NCBI GenBank assembly: GCA_001310455.1
Contig: BAXG01000002.1
Coordinates: 1 to 64,000, forward strand
Length of the DNA stretch: 64,000 nucleotides
Direction of reading: 5' to 3'
DNA from: Photobacterium sp. JCM 19050
Lineage (GTDB): Bacteria > Pseudomonadota > Gammaproteobacteria > Enterobacterales > Vibrionaceae
Shown here: positions 1 through 9,178 of the stretch, piece by piece
Position numbering within the stretch: position 1 is the stretch's first letter
Layout of the letters: the number at the start of each line of letters is the position of its first letter
Translations under genes and position numbers: made by a program
Notes under the pieces: model-generated
What the model was told of the DNA's origin: nothing
Seen by the model: only the letters and a program-made list of their open reading frames with translations
Database searches by the model: none

Positions 1-96
1 GGCTTTATTTGCCTATCTTGGTTATTGCTTGCATAACACAAGATATTCTAAACAAAGCATTAAAGAGTAAGACTTTGTTTGGCACTCAAATTGAGT

Positions 97-173
97 GGAG
101 CGGTAGTTCAGTTGGTTAGAATACCGGCCTGTCACGCCGGGGGTCGCGGGTTCGAGTCCCGTCCGCTCCGCCA
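97..173 (+). tRNA. tRNA-Asp (anticodon GTC)
   Basis: A complete 77-nt cloverleaf. The 7-bp acceptor stem (GGAGCGG / CCGCTCC) is followed by discriminator G and an encoded CCA. The anticodon loop reads CTGTCAC, giving anticodon GTC, and the T-arm has GGTTCGAGTCC. It is followed 23 nt downstream by tRNA-Trp, so the two are probably processed from one transcript; an upstream member may lie outside the window. Confidence 0.97.
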
Positions 174-196
174 CTTATTTATAACGTTTTACCAGT

Positions 197-272
197 AGGG
201 GCGTAGTTCAATTGGTAGAGCGTCGGTCTCCAAAACCGAAAGTTGGGGGTTCGAGTCCCTCCGCCCCTGCCA
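197..272 (+). tRNA. tRNA-Trp (anticodon CCA)
   Basis: A complete 76-nt tRNA with acceptor stem AGGGGCG / CGCCCCT, discriminator G and an encoded CCA. The anticodon loop TCTCCAAAA gives anticodon CCA. It is the second gene of the tRNA-Asp/tRNA-Trp pair and is followed at once by an intrinsic terminator. Confidence 0.97.
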
Positions 273-280
273 CTTTTAAC

Positions 281-309
281 AAAAAAGCCATCCTTGAGGT
301 GGCTTTTTT
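281..309 (+). terminator. Rho-independent terminator of the tRNA-Asp/tRNA-Trp transcript
   Basis: An A-rich 5' side runs into GCCATCC, a TTGA loop, GGTGGC and a T6 tract, starting nine bases after tRNA-Trp. The hairpin plus U-run is the standard intrinsic terminator form. Confidence 0.9.
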
Positions 310-340
310 GTATCTGAAATTTACTCCGTACTGAAATAAT

Positions 341-503
341 ACCAATCAGACTAATTCTTTGATCATTCTGACTGGTCGAAATCATCCATTTCAGCGTTGC
401 TCGTTTTGATGGTAGCCCCACAAGCATCTGCAACTCGCGCCTTGAACTGAATGATTCCCCCCGCACCATTTCAGAACAACGAATCAAATGAGTCGGACCA
501 CTG
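341..503. mobile_element. MITE-like remnant with imperfect terminal inverted repeats
   Basis: About 160 nt without a credible gene. The left end (341-364) and the reverse complement of the right end (481-503) share an imperfect motif of the form GACTNA..TTTGAT, as expected for the terminal inverted repeats of a small non-autonomous element. I also have a general impression of having seen similar A/T-flanked sequence repeated in Vibrio and Shewanella genomes, but cannot test it here. No target-site duplication is obvious. It lies just downstream of a tRNA pair, a common insertion zone. Confidence 0.4.
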
Positions 504-576
504 TTCAAATCAACACGTATGCGTATTAATGCTTAAGCTGTAGGATATTTATGCAATTTCCGTTGGAGACATAAGC

Positions 577-939
577 ATGAACAAAGTTGTGATGTTATCT
601 TTGCTGGCCGCGGTAATGCTTACCGGCTGTGTCAGTAGTGAAGTGAGATCGTTCGCTGATAATTCCGAATGGGCGGAAATGGGAAACTGGGATGCCTCCC
701 ATGGCTACCAGAAACGCTCTGTAGAGGAGCTGGAAAAGCTAGGTGCAAAGGATAAGGTTGCGCAAAGCGATTATATGGATGCCTATAAAAAGGGGATTGA
801 TGTCTATTGTAACCCGATGAATGGCTACGCAGTGGGTATTAAAGGTTTGCCATATACGGGTGTTTGTAGTGATCGAAAAGATGGCTGGATTTTTTATGAA
901 AACTACCAGTCCGGCTTAGAATCCGGCAGCGTATTTTGA
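577..939 (+). CDS. DUF2799-family outer-membrane lipoprotein
   Basis: A 120-residue protein with a short hydrophobic signal and the lipobox LTGC, so Cys18 should be lipidated. The central segment with CNPMNGYAVGIKG and the later TGVC match the DUF2799 family, small lipoproteins of unknown function common in Vibrionaceae and Enterobacteria. The ATG is preceded by TTGGAGAC, a good ribosome-binding site. The gene stands alone and converges on dapD, with a hairpin between them. The lipoprotein and family call is firm; the function is unknown. Confidence 0.8.
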   Translation: MNKVVMLSLLAAVMLTGCVSSEVRSFADNSEWAEMGNWDASHGYQKRSVEELEKLGAKDKVAQSDYMDAYKKGIDVYCNPMNGYAVGIKGLPYTGVCSDRKDGWIFYENYQSGLESGSVF

Positions 940-954
940 CAGTCAAAAACAGAA

Positions 955-979
955 AAGGCGGGTCTAAAGAACCCGCCTT
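955..979. terminator. Bidirectional hairpin terminator between the lipoprotein gene and dapD
   Basis: A perfect 9-bp stem, AAGGCGGGT / ACCCGCCTT, with a 7-nt loop. On the minus strand it is followed by TTCTGTTTTTG, so it is a good terminator for dapD and acts as a hairpin barrier for the plus-strand gene. Confidence 0.8.
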
Positions 980-1011
980 GATGTATTTGGACAGTCCTAA
1001 CTGCAACTGAA

Positions 1012-2042
1012 TTAGTTGTTCTTATGAAGCTCGCTGTTAAGTTCAACGGCTGATTTGTTTGTCAGGCATTCAATTCGACCGCTGACAGAGTTACGGCGGA
1101 ACAGGAGATCAGGCTTACCGGCAAGATCGCGCGCCTTGACCACATCGACTTCCTGGCCATCAGCATCCAGCATAGTTACCTTAGTGCCGGCAGTAACATA
1201 AAGACCTGATTCGATTGTGCAGCGATCACCCATAGGGAAACCAAGGCCTGCATTTGCACCCAGGAGGCTGTTCTCACCGATAGAGATAACCAGCTTACCA
1301 CCACCACTGAGCGTGCCCATGATAGAGGCACCACCGCCGATATCACTGCCGTTGCCGACAACGACACCTGCAGAAATACGTCCTTCAACCATGCTGACAC
1401 CGGTTGTACCCGCGTTGAAGTTGATGAAGCCTTCATGCATAACCGTCGTGCCTTCACCCACATGCGCACCAAGGCGAACACGGGAGGTATCGGCGATGCG
1501 TACACCAGCAGGAACAACGTAGTCGACCATTTTAGGGAACTTGTCTACACAATCGACAGAGATTGTTTCACCGTTCAGTCGGGCTTCCATCTGACGATCT
1601 GCAAGTTCTGGCAGGTCGATTGGGCCGTGACTGGTCCAGGCAATGTTGTGTAGCAGGCCAAAAATGCCGTCCAGTACCACACCATGTGGCTGAGCCAGGC
1701 GGTGAGAGATAAGTTGCAGCTTCAGGAAGCCTTCTGCAACTGATGCAGGTTGTTCATCTTTTTCGAGAATAACCAGGACAAGTGGCTGTGCTGAGTGGCT
1801 TGCCTTACCAGCAAAGTGAGCAGACTTTTCACAATCAGCCTGAGCAAAGGCTTCGGCCAGAGCGGCGCATTGTGTTGATTCAATCTCAATGACCTGGTTG
1901 CCGCCTTGGTACTCGACGATTTCAGACAGAGCAGAAACCAGGCATCGCCTGGAGTAAGGATTGGATCAGGGAAGAAAGCTTCGATGATTTTACCGTCGCG
2001 GTTTTTGGTAGCCGTACCGAAAGCTAGAGCAAAGCTGGACAT
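1012..2042 (-). CDS. dapD: 2,3,4,5-tetrahydropyridine-2,6-dicarboxylate N-succinyltransferase (frameshifted in this sequence)
   Basis: DapD succinylates tetrahydrodipicolinate in the cytoplasmic lysine/meso-DAP pathway. The N-terminal half begins MSSFALAFGTATKNRDGKI. The C-terminal half carries the hexapeptide-repeat left-handed beta-helix (VRLGAHVGEGTTVMHEG, IGGGASIMGTLSGGG). The reading frame breaks near 1949, where GCCTGG stands for an expected GCCCTGG. Adding one C gives an uninterrupted 343-residue protein, the length of the Vibrio-type enzyme. The gene should be essential for wall synthesis, so the break is probably a sequencing deletion. It is monocistronic and convergent with the DUF2799 lipoprotein gene. 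Confidence 0.93.
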
Positions 2043-2333
2043 TAGTTACGAATCTCCATGTAAAACGGGCTGCATGCGAAACGCCGCATGGTTCGAAATT
2101 TGATAAATATCATAAATTGAGACGGAGTGAGATTGAAGGGGCTCGGGACGAATAACGGTAAATTATGTATTGCGAAGGATTTTTGGCAGGAAAAATGGGT
2201 TTGAAGATGATTTGGAGAGGAAGATGGGTCGGTTTGAACGTGCAACCAAACTCTCCAGGGCGTATCTATCTTCCCATTTCAAACTGCGGTACGTGAGAGA
2301 AAAATACGCTCTGGATGGAGATTAGCGTTTCTG

Positions 2334-2639
2334 TCAGGCTGCCTGATCGTCGTCTTGCGCTGGCTCAGATTTCTGAGCTTTCGGCTTGGCTTTTTTTGCC
2401 GGTGCCGCTTTTCTCTTGGCTCCAAGTGCAACCAGTACATCTTCCCGACGTTGAGCCAGGAACATTGCCAACTCTTCTTGCTGACTTTCATCACTCAGCA
2501 GTTCACAATCGCCGAGCAACTCGAACAATTCGTCTGCCATGTCCAACATCTTGTCATAGGCATCTGCCTCTGCCTTAGAGGTGAAAGTCATCTTCTCTTC
2601 TCCGTTGCGTTCTACCACGTATTTGACGATAACGGCCAT
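2334..2639 (-). CDS. yebG: DNA damage-inducible protein YebG
   Basis: A 101-residue protein opening MAVIVKYVVERNGEEKMTF followed by TSKAEADAYDKMLDMADEL, the diagnostic N-terminal block of the SOS protein YebG. The C-terminal tail (about residues 75-101) is Lys/Ala-rich, then acidic, and looks disordered. I chose the ATG at 2639, with AGGAG ten bases upstream, over an in-frame GTG six bases earlier, because family members start MAV. A near-consensus LexA box lies 23 bp upstream, matching the known LexA control of yebG in E. coli. The molecular function is not established. Confidence 0.9.
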   Translation of the reverse strand: MAVIVKYVVERNGEEKMTFTSKAEADAYDKMLDMADELFELLGDCELLSDESQQEELAMFLAQRREDVLVALGAKRKAAPAKKAKPKAQKSEPAQDDDQAA

Positions 2640-2662
2640 GATCACCCTACTCCTGATTGAAT

Positions 2663-2682
2663 TACTGGCTTTTTATACAGTA
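2663..2682. promoter_or_regulatory. LexA (SOS) box between yebG and the Tag-family gene
   Basis: On the minus strand the site reads TACTGTATAAAAAGCCAGTA, against the consensus CTGT-N8-ACAG flanked by TA; only one core base differs. It sits 23 bp upstream of yebG and 38 bp upstream of the divergent glycosylase start, so one operator could control both genes. Confidence 0.85.
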
Positions 2683-2720
2683 TCCTGTTGATTAAGTCCA
2701 ACCGGGAAATGGATTGTGTG

Positions 2721-3407
2721 ATGACCAGAGAAAAATTTCAAAGTATTTACCAGCGAGCTGCTGAACGTAAGGGTGGCGCAGTTGCGTTAAACGCCATGTT
2801 GTCAGTGCCTTCTTCTAAGGAGGAACTGGCAACCACTCCGGATGACCGCTGGTTAGCCGCATTTACTCAGAAGGTTTTTCAGTCTGGGATGAACTGGCAG
2901 GTAGTAAGGAATAAGTGGCCGGGATTTGAGGAGGTATTTTGGGGATTTGATATCGAAAAAATGCGCCTTATCCCGCCGGATATGTGGGAAGAAAAAGCAA
3001 AGAACCCTGAAATCATCCGCCATCTTGGAAAGGTTATGACCATACCAGCGAATGCCGATATGATTTTTCGGGCTTCAAAGCAGGCTGGCAGTTTTGGCCG
3101 ATTTGTTGCTGACTGGCCACAAAATGATGTTATCGGACTTTGGCAATACCTCAAAAAGAATGGTGCTCGCCTGGGAGGAAATACCGGACCTTACACACTT
3201 CGCCTGATGGGCAAAGATACCTTTATTCTCTCGCGGGATACGGAAGCTTACCTGCGCAACACAGGTATTGTGGATGGTGGAATCAATACCCAGCGCAGCC
3301 TTAAAGCTGTTCAGGGAGCGTTTGATGCGTGGGTGGAGGAAAGTGGCCGGCCGTATTGTCAGGTCAGTCAGATAATCGCTTTCAGTACCGGTGACAACCG
3401 GGTTTAA
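2721..3407 (+). CDS. Tag-family DNA-3-methyladenine glycosylase-like protein
   Basis: A protein of about 228 residues. The segment QSGMNWQVVRNKWPGFEEVF (with WGFDIEKM after it) matches the helix region of 3-methyladenine DNA glycosylase I (Tag) relatives, where the family has a G-x-x-W..V..KR...F..FD pattern. It would excise alkylated adenine by base-excision repair. The zinc-binding Cys/His set of classical E. coli Tag is not evident, so it belongs to the divergent branch annotated as 3-methyladenine glycosylase in vibrios. I start at 2721 (MTREKF), where relatives begin; in-frame ATG codons lie at 2709 and upstream. It is divergent from yebG across a LexA box, and its stop overlaps that of the convergent LysR gene. 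Confidence 0.75.
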   Translation: MTREKFQSIYQRAAERKGGAVALNAMLSVPSSKEELATTPDDRWLAAFTQKVFQSGMNWQVVRNKWPGFEEVFWGFDIEKMRLIPPDMWEEKAKNPEIIRHLGKVMTIPANADMIFRASKQAGSFGRFVADWPQNDVIGLWQYLKKNGARLGGNTGPYTLRLMGKDTFILSRDTEAYLRNTGIVDGGINTQRSLKAVQGAFDAWVEESGRPYCQVSQIIAFSTGDNRV

Positions 3408-4290
3408 TGGCGCCAGTCCCTGCTGAATGCTTCAAAGCTTTCCAGCAGTGGAGACGCGTACTTTTGCTTGTGCCTGACCAGCCAGAACTGGCGGGGGGCA
3501 TTAAGTGGTGTAGACAAAACAGTGACGCGGTTGTCAGCAAGGGCATGGTTGACAGTGTGCCTTGAGATACAGGTCAGCCCCAGCCCTGCAGCAACTGAAT
3601 TGATGATAGCTTCGGTGTTACTGAGCTCGAATTCGGTCTTCCAGGCTTGGAGGTAAGGTGCTACGTACTGGGTAAAGTAGTCGCGCGTCCCCGACCCTTG
3701 CTCGCGAAGAATCCATGGCTGGTTGGTAAGGTCGTTCCAGGTAACCTTGTTTTTTGGCAAAGTGTGTGGTTCGGGCTGCACACAATCACCATTTCATCGG
3801 TTTTCCATGGGGTGATATGAAGATCCGGATGTTCGACCCTGCCTTCAACAAACCCTATGTCCAAATCAAACGACAACAGCATTTCTGCGATACCTGCGCT
3901 GTTCCCCAGTGACAGGGACTGGCGGTCATGGCCGCTCTGTTGGCGAAAATCCCTGATTAAATAAGGAATGAGCTGGTTTCCAATCGTTTCGCTGGCACCA
4001 ATTTTTAGTGAACCGGTCAACACACTTTCCTGCCGGAACAGTTTGTCGATAGATTCGCTCCGGCTGAGCAGTTCATCGGCAAGAGGCAGTAATGCCTTGC
4101 CATGTTCATTGAGATGCAGCCGGTTTTTTTGCCTCAGGAACAGCGTCTGTCCTAATTGTTTTTCCAGTTCAGCCAGCGCCATGCTGACAGCCGGTTTCGA
4201 GATAAAGAGTGTTTCTGCGGCCTGTGAGGCAGAACCTTCCCGGGCGATGGAAACAAAGATCTGAAGTTGGCGAAGGCTGATATTTAGCAT
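3404..4290 (-). CDS. LysR-family transcriptional regulator (frameshifted)
   Basis: The N-terminal helix-turn-helix is typical LysR: LRQLQIFVSIAREGSASQAA followed by ISKPAVSMALAELEKQLG. A LysR substrate-binding domain follows. The frame breaks near 3780, after CSPNHTLC; with one base restored the protein is 295 residues, the normal length, ending in EAFSRDWRH. Its start lies 104 bp from the divergent TDT transporter, so it probably regulates that transporter; the intergenic region contains TTAA-rich dyads suitable for LysR binding. The effector is unknown. Confidence 0.88.
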
Positions 4291-4394
4291 GGTTAAGTTT
4301 GACTTAATCTTGGGTTAAATTAATTCAAGTATTCTTAACTATATCCCGGGCGTATGATTGCTTCCATAGAATTTTGAGGGGGAGCATGAGAGCC

Positions 4395-5363
4395 ATGAAA
4401 ACAATTCGACAATTTTTCTCTGCGATTCCGACGCCAATGGCGGGGCTTGCACTGGGTATCGGCAGCCTGGGCTGGTGCTGGGAAAATGCCGCACACCTGA
4501 ACGGGCAGGGGCAGTTTTTCACTGCCGGCATCGCCGGTGTCATGCTTATTTTGCTGGCGATTAAATTTGCACTTAAGCCATCTCTTTTAACCCAGGATTT
4601 ACGCCACCCGGTTGTCGGCAGTGTTGTTCCAACCTTTGCGATGGCAAGTATGGTGGTATCCAACAGCCTTGGAAAGTTCAACCCGGTTGCGGGTGATGCA
4701 CTTTGGCTCGCTGCGGTGGCTGCCCATGTCATGTTCCTGACAACGTTTACCTGGCACCGTGCCGCCGAATTTGAAATTCACCACATGGTACCGAGCTGGT
4801 TTGTACCGCCTGTCGGCCTGATTGTCGCTGATGTTTCGTTTTCTGGGTCACCCGCTCTGGCACCGCTGGCTGATGCCATCATGATGTTCGGCCTTATCTC
4901 TTACGCCATCATGCTACCGGCTATGCTGTATCGCCTGATCTTCAGCCATGAAATTCCGGATGATGCCAAGCCAACCATTGCAATCATGGCGGCACCAGCA
5001 AGTCTGTCACTGGCAGGGTACCTGACAGTCACTGCCGATCCGTCGCCTGTGATTATTGCTGTGCTGCTGGGAATTGCTGTATTGATGACCGGGGTTATTT
5101 ACCTCGCGTTTCTGAAGCTGCTTCGCCTGCCATTTTCTCCGGGTTATGCTGCTTTCACTTTCCCAATGGTTATTGGTTCTACTGCGTTGTTTAAAACGGC
5201 CAACTGGATGACCAAACAAGGAATCGCTGCACACTATGTTGAGCAGATTCGCTTTCTTGCTAACCTGGAGCTGATTGTAGCTACCGTGATTGTCAGCTAT
5301 GTCGCAATCCGTTACTTGATGTTTTTCTCTGCAAAACTCCAAGCCAAACCTGCGTTGGCTTGA
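4395..5363 (+). CDS. TDT-family transporter (TehA/SLAC1 type)
   Basis: A protein of about 322 residues with around ten hydrophobic segments, beginning MKTIRQFFSAIPTPMAGLAL, the IPTPMAGLALG motif typical of tellurite-resistance/dicarboxylate (TDT) transporters. SLAC1/TehA relatives are anion or weak-acid channels in the inner membrane. I chose the ATG at 4395 because the strong Shine-Dalgarno GAGGGGGAG ends ten bases before it; the ATG at 4386 is too close. The divergent LysR gene suggests inducible expression. The substrate cannot be read from the sequence. Confidence 0.85.
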   Translation: MKTIRQFFSAIPTPMAGLALGIGSLGWCWENAAHLNGQGQFFTAGIAGVMLILLAIKFALKPSLLTQDLRHPVVGSVVPTFAMASMVVSNSLGKFNPVAGDALWLAAVAAHVMFLTTFTWHRAAEFEIHHMVPSWFVPPVGLIVADVSFSGSPALAPLADAIMMFGLISYAIMLPAMLYRLIFSHEIPDDAKPTIAIMAAPASLSLAGYLTVTADPSPVIIAVLLGIAVLMTGVIYLAFLKLLRLPFSPGYAAFTFPMVIGSTALFKTANWMTKQGIAAHYVEQIRFLANLELIVATVIVSYVAIRYLMFFSAKLQAKPALA

Positions 5364-5392
5364 TTTAAGTATTCTCTTTGAATCAGAGAGTT

Positions 5393-5419
5393 GGCACGCA
5401 CACAGTTGCGTGCCTTTTT
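5393..5419 (+). terminator. Rho-independent terminator after the TDT transporter
   Basis: GGCACGCA, a short loop and TTGCGTGCC followed by T5. It separates the transporter gene from recC. Confidence 0.85.
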
Positions 5420-5464
5420 CATGGGTCACAATCAGTCCATTATTGTCCGACAGGCTGACTGCCC

Positions 5465-8400
5465 GTGTTTACTGTCTACCATTCCAACCATGTTGACCTG
5501 CTGAAAAGCCTCCTGCTGGCACTAGCCGAGCGTGATCCGCTGTCTAATCCCTTCCAGGAAGAAATCATCCTGGTTCAAAGCCCGGGGATGGCGCAGTGGC
5601 TGAAGCTGGAGATTGCCAGGGAAAAAGGCATTGCTGCCAATATTGCCTTTCCGTTGCCGGCGACCTTTATCTGGGAGATGTTTACCCGGGTTTTGTCTGA
5701 TGTTCCGGAGCGCAGCTACTTTAACAAAGAAGCCATGAGCTGGAAGCTGATGAAACTGCTACCGGATTGCCTGCAAGATGACGATTTCAGCCAGCTTGCG
5801 CAATACCTTGAAGATGATGATGGCGGACAGAAACGCTTCCAGCTTGCCGGGAAAGTGGCTGACGTGCTTGACCAGTACTTGGTGTACCGGCCGGAATGGA
5901 TCGAGGCATGGGAGCAGGAGCAGTCGGTTGCTGAACTGGAAGGCGCAATGCCCTGGCAGCCAAAGGTTTGGCGACAGCTTTACGACTACACGCTTGGTCT
6001 GGGCCAATCCCCTTACCACCGGGCGAACCTGTACCAGCAGTTTATTGACACCCTCGAAGGATGGTTGAAAAGCCGGAGGGCTCAAGGATATAGACCGTAT
6101 CTTTGTGTTCGGCATCTCGCGCTGCCACCCCGTTATCTGGATGCGTTGAAGGCATTGTACCCACGTTGATGTCCACTACATGTTTACCAACCCCTGTAAG
6201 TTTTACTGGGGGGATGTGCGCGACCGCCGCTACCTTGCCAAACAAGCCAATATGCAGCAAAACAAAATTTTGCGGGTAGGGGAAGATACCCCGACCAGCG
6301 GTCAGCTAGGACTGCTCTTTGGCGGAGATGACACAACCGACGCCGAGGTGGGTAACAGCCTGCTGGCATCGATGGGTAAACTCGGGCGGGACAACCTTTA
6401 CTTGCTGTCAGAGCTCGAATGCCAGGAAGTGGATGCCGGGTTTGTCGATATCAATCGGGACAGCCTTCTCCACCACCTCCAGGCTGACATTCTCAACCTT
6501 CAGGAAGCCGGAGATCCTAAAGCGATTGATAGCGGCGCCAAGACGCCTGTCAGCCGGGATGACAGCTCCCTGACCATACAGGACTGCCACAGCCCCATGA
6601 GGGAGGTGGAAGTGTTGCATGACCGCCTGCTCGGTATGATGGCGACTGACCCGTCGCTCAAGCCGCGGGATATTGTGGTGATGGTGGCTGACATCAATGC
6701 CTACAGCCCGTCTATTCAGGCCGTATTTGGTAATGCCCCGGGTGAGCGCTTTATCCCGTATTCCATTTCTGACCGCACTGCAGATCAGGAAAGCCCGCTG
6801 TTAAAAGCGTTCTTGCATCTGCTTTCTCTGCCAGAGAGCCGCTGCACCGCCGCTGAGTTGCTTTCCTTGCTTGAAGTTCCGGCGGTATCCCGCCGGTTTG
6901 AGCTGGATGCAGCCCAGTTTGACCGGGTGAAGCTCTGGGTTGAAGAGGCCGGTATTCGTTGGGGCCTGAATGATGACACAGCATCGGCATTTTCGCTGCC
7001 TGCACAGCATGAAAATACCTGGTTGTTTGGTTTGCAGCGGATGTTGCTCGGCTACGCCATGCCATTGGAAGCCGGGCTTTTCAACGACATCGCCCCGTAC
7101 GACGAAGTGCAGGGGCTGGATGCACAATTGGCGGGGCAATTGGCTGCCTTTGTCGATACGCTGTTGGCATACCGCAAACTGCTTTCAGCAGACGGCACCG
7201 GAGAAGTATGGAGCAAACTGCTGACAGGGATGATCGATGCATTCTTTGCTGTGGAGCAGGATGAGGAGCCAGCGGCGCGCCTTATACGTGACAAGCTTGA
7301 ACGCTGGCAGCAGCAACTGGATGATGCCGGCTTTGATGATTCGCTGAGCCTTGCCGTGGTTCGAGACTACCTCAATGACCAACTTGGCGGGGAAACGGTC
7401 AGCCAGCGATTCCTGGTCGGGCAAGTGAATTTCTGTACCCTGATGCCAATGCGCTCCATTCCTTTCCGCGTTGTCTGCCTGCTCGGTATGAATGACGGCG
7501 TTTATCCGCGTACCGTAGCGCCGGTAGGGTTTGATCTTATGGTGGGTCGCACCCGGGCAGGAGACCGCTCACGTAGGGATGATGACCGCTACCTGTTCCT
7601 GGAAGCGATGTTGGCGGCACAGGAAACACTCTATATCTCCTATGTCGGGCGCTCTATCCAGGACAACAGTGAAAAAGTGCCGTCAGTGCTGGTGTCAGAA
7701 TTGCTGGAATATGCCGCCCAGGGCTATTGCGTGGAAGGCGATGAAGGCCTGACTTCTGCTGATTCAGCAGCCAACCTTATCCGGTCGCTGACTTATACCC
7801 ATCCATTGGTGCCGTTCAGCCCGGATGCGTTCCGAGGGAAGCAGCCAAGCTTTGCCCGTGAGTGGCTGCCTGCAGCCCGTGGGGAAGGAGATGCTGTCGC
7901 GCCGTTTATGTCCGGATCGCTGGATGAAAGCTGGCTTGAACCGGTGGATGGTGTGCTGACGGTGGAACTTGCCGAGCTCCAGCGATTCTGGCGCTTGCCG
8001 GTACAGTATTTTTTCAACCGCCGCCTCAAGATCTGGTTTGAGGGACAGGCAGATGCGCTGGATGATTTTGAGCCTTTCGCGTTGGATAATCTCGACAGGT
8101 TCCGGCTGCGCCAGTCCCTGTTGGAAACCATGCTGGAGCAAGACAGCAGTGAAAGCACAGTAGATAGCTTTTTCCGTCAGCAAAAGGCACAGGGTATGTT
8201 GCCGCACAGCCAGTTTGGTGCTTTAGCCCTGAATGAAGAGGTGGGCGCAGTGCTCCCGCTTTACCAACATATCCAGCATGGATCACTGAACGCCGGGATG
8301 ATCTTGAGGTGAACCAGTCTTTTACCTTGGGTGGCAAGAAAGTGCAGCTCCAGGGCTGGGTGGGGAACCTGTATGCCAACGGGCATGTTGTTTTCCGTGC

Positions 8401-8872
8401 GGGGAATGCCGGGGCGAAAGAACAGATGGCCGTGTGGATTAACCACCTTTGCCTGTGTGCCGGCGGATTTAGCGGCCAGAGCCTTTGCATCGGTACTGAT
8501 GCCGGATGGGTATTTGCACCGATAGAACCAGATACAGCCAGGTCATGGCTCAGTTTTTACCTCAATGGTTATTTCACCGGTTTGTCACAGCCCCTTGCTT
8601 TTCTGCCACGCAGTGCCAATGCCGGCCTTTCTGCGCAGTTCAGTCGGGCAGGACAGTTTGAGCCGGGCGAGGAAAACCGGGAAAAAGCGAACGATAAGAT
8701 CGTTCAGGCATTTATGGGCGGGTTTATGTCAACCGGAGACGTTGAAAATGCCTATGTTGCCCGGGTATGGCCGAATATTGACGAGACACTGGTGGATAAT
8801 ATTTACGGTTGCGCGAAAGACTACCTGTTACCGGTTCTGGAAGCGCGGGAAAAACTGGAAGATGCAAATTAA
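5465..8872 (+). CDS. recC: Exodeoxyribonuclease V (RecBCD) gamma subunit RecC (several frameshifts)
   Basis: RecC is the Chi-recognition and scaffold subunit of the RecBCD helicase-nuclease. It starts with GTG and the RecC opening FTVYHSNHVDLLKSLLLALA; further landmarks are LVQSPGMAQWLKLEIA, YMFTNPCKFYWGDVRD and VNFCTLMPMRSIPFRVVCLL. The frame is disturbed near 6075, 6117 and 6160 (one apparent extra A in AAAA, one lost base, and a lost GG pair) and near 8281 (one lost base). Repairing these gives about 1136 residues, normal for RecC. In many vibrios recC is followed closely by recB; here a chemotaxis receptor lies between them on the other strand. Confidence 0.92.
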
Positions 8873-9178
8873 CACAAGGTGGGTAGGGTGGTGGCCGCCG
8901 GTTAATAATGATTATGGAGTAGGGATCCGTGCGGCCACAGGGTCAGAGGCTGACCAAATTCGATGGCATTGATACTACTCAAGATATCTGCCGGAAAATG
9001 TGAGTAATTTCGCATCAAAGATAATGCAATTGGTTGTTTATTGGGTGAATGTTGTTTTCTTGATTTGTGTCTCAATAAACTGGCAAAGCCGGCCTGAAGC
9101 AGCGCCGGCTTTGTAATACACCCAAAACCACCTCAAGGTGCAGTTTTCAGCGAGAGGTGATTTGGGGATATTGGCAAA
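8873..9178. other. Intergenic region between recC and the chemotaxis receptor gene
   Basis: 306 nt with no credible coding frame. The first part contains an inverted repeat, TGGCCGC ... GCGGCCA (about 8892-8935), spanning a 30-nt loop. The second part contains the hairpin terminator at 9084-9113. I compared the first hairpin with the GEMM (c-di-GMP-I) riboswitch and found no convincing match. Confidence 0.5.
9084..9113. terminator. Hairpin terminator between convergent recC and the receptor gene
   Basis: A perfect 10-bp stem, CAAAGCCGGC / GCCGGCTTTG, with a 10-nt loop, placed between convergent genes. The stem's own TTTG end gives a short U-rich side in both directions. Confidence 0.7.

Noticed and set aside
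179..508. 109-residue minus-strand open frame over tRNA-Trp and downstream DNA
   Set aside because: Its C terminus is simply the antisense translation of tRNA-Trp and the rest covers the MITE-like remnant; no ribosome-binding site or family.
2042..2245. 67-residue minus-strand open frame upstream of dapD
   Set aside because: No family, no ribosome-binding site, and it occupies the dapD promoter region.
2303..2330. Terminator after yebG
   Set aside because: Only a 5-bp ACGCT/AGCGT stem with a 13-nt loop; too weak to claim.
8873..8990. GEMM (c-di-GMP-I) riboswitch near the chemotaxis receptor
   Set aside because: Only a GC-rich inverted repeat is present; the conserved GEMM core is missing and the site is at the 3' side of the receptor gene.
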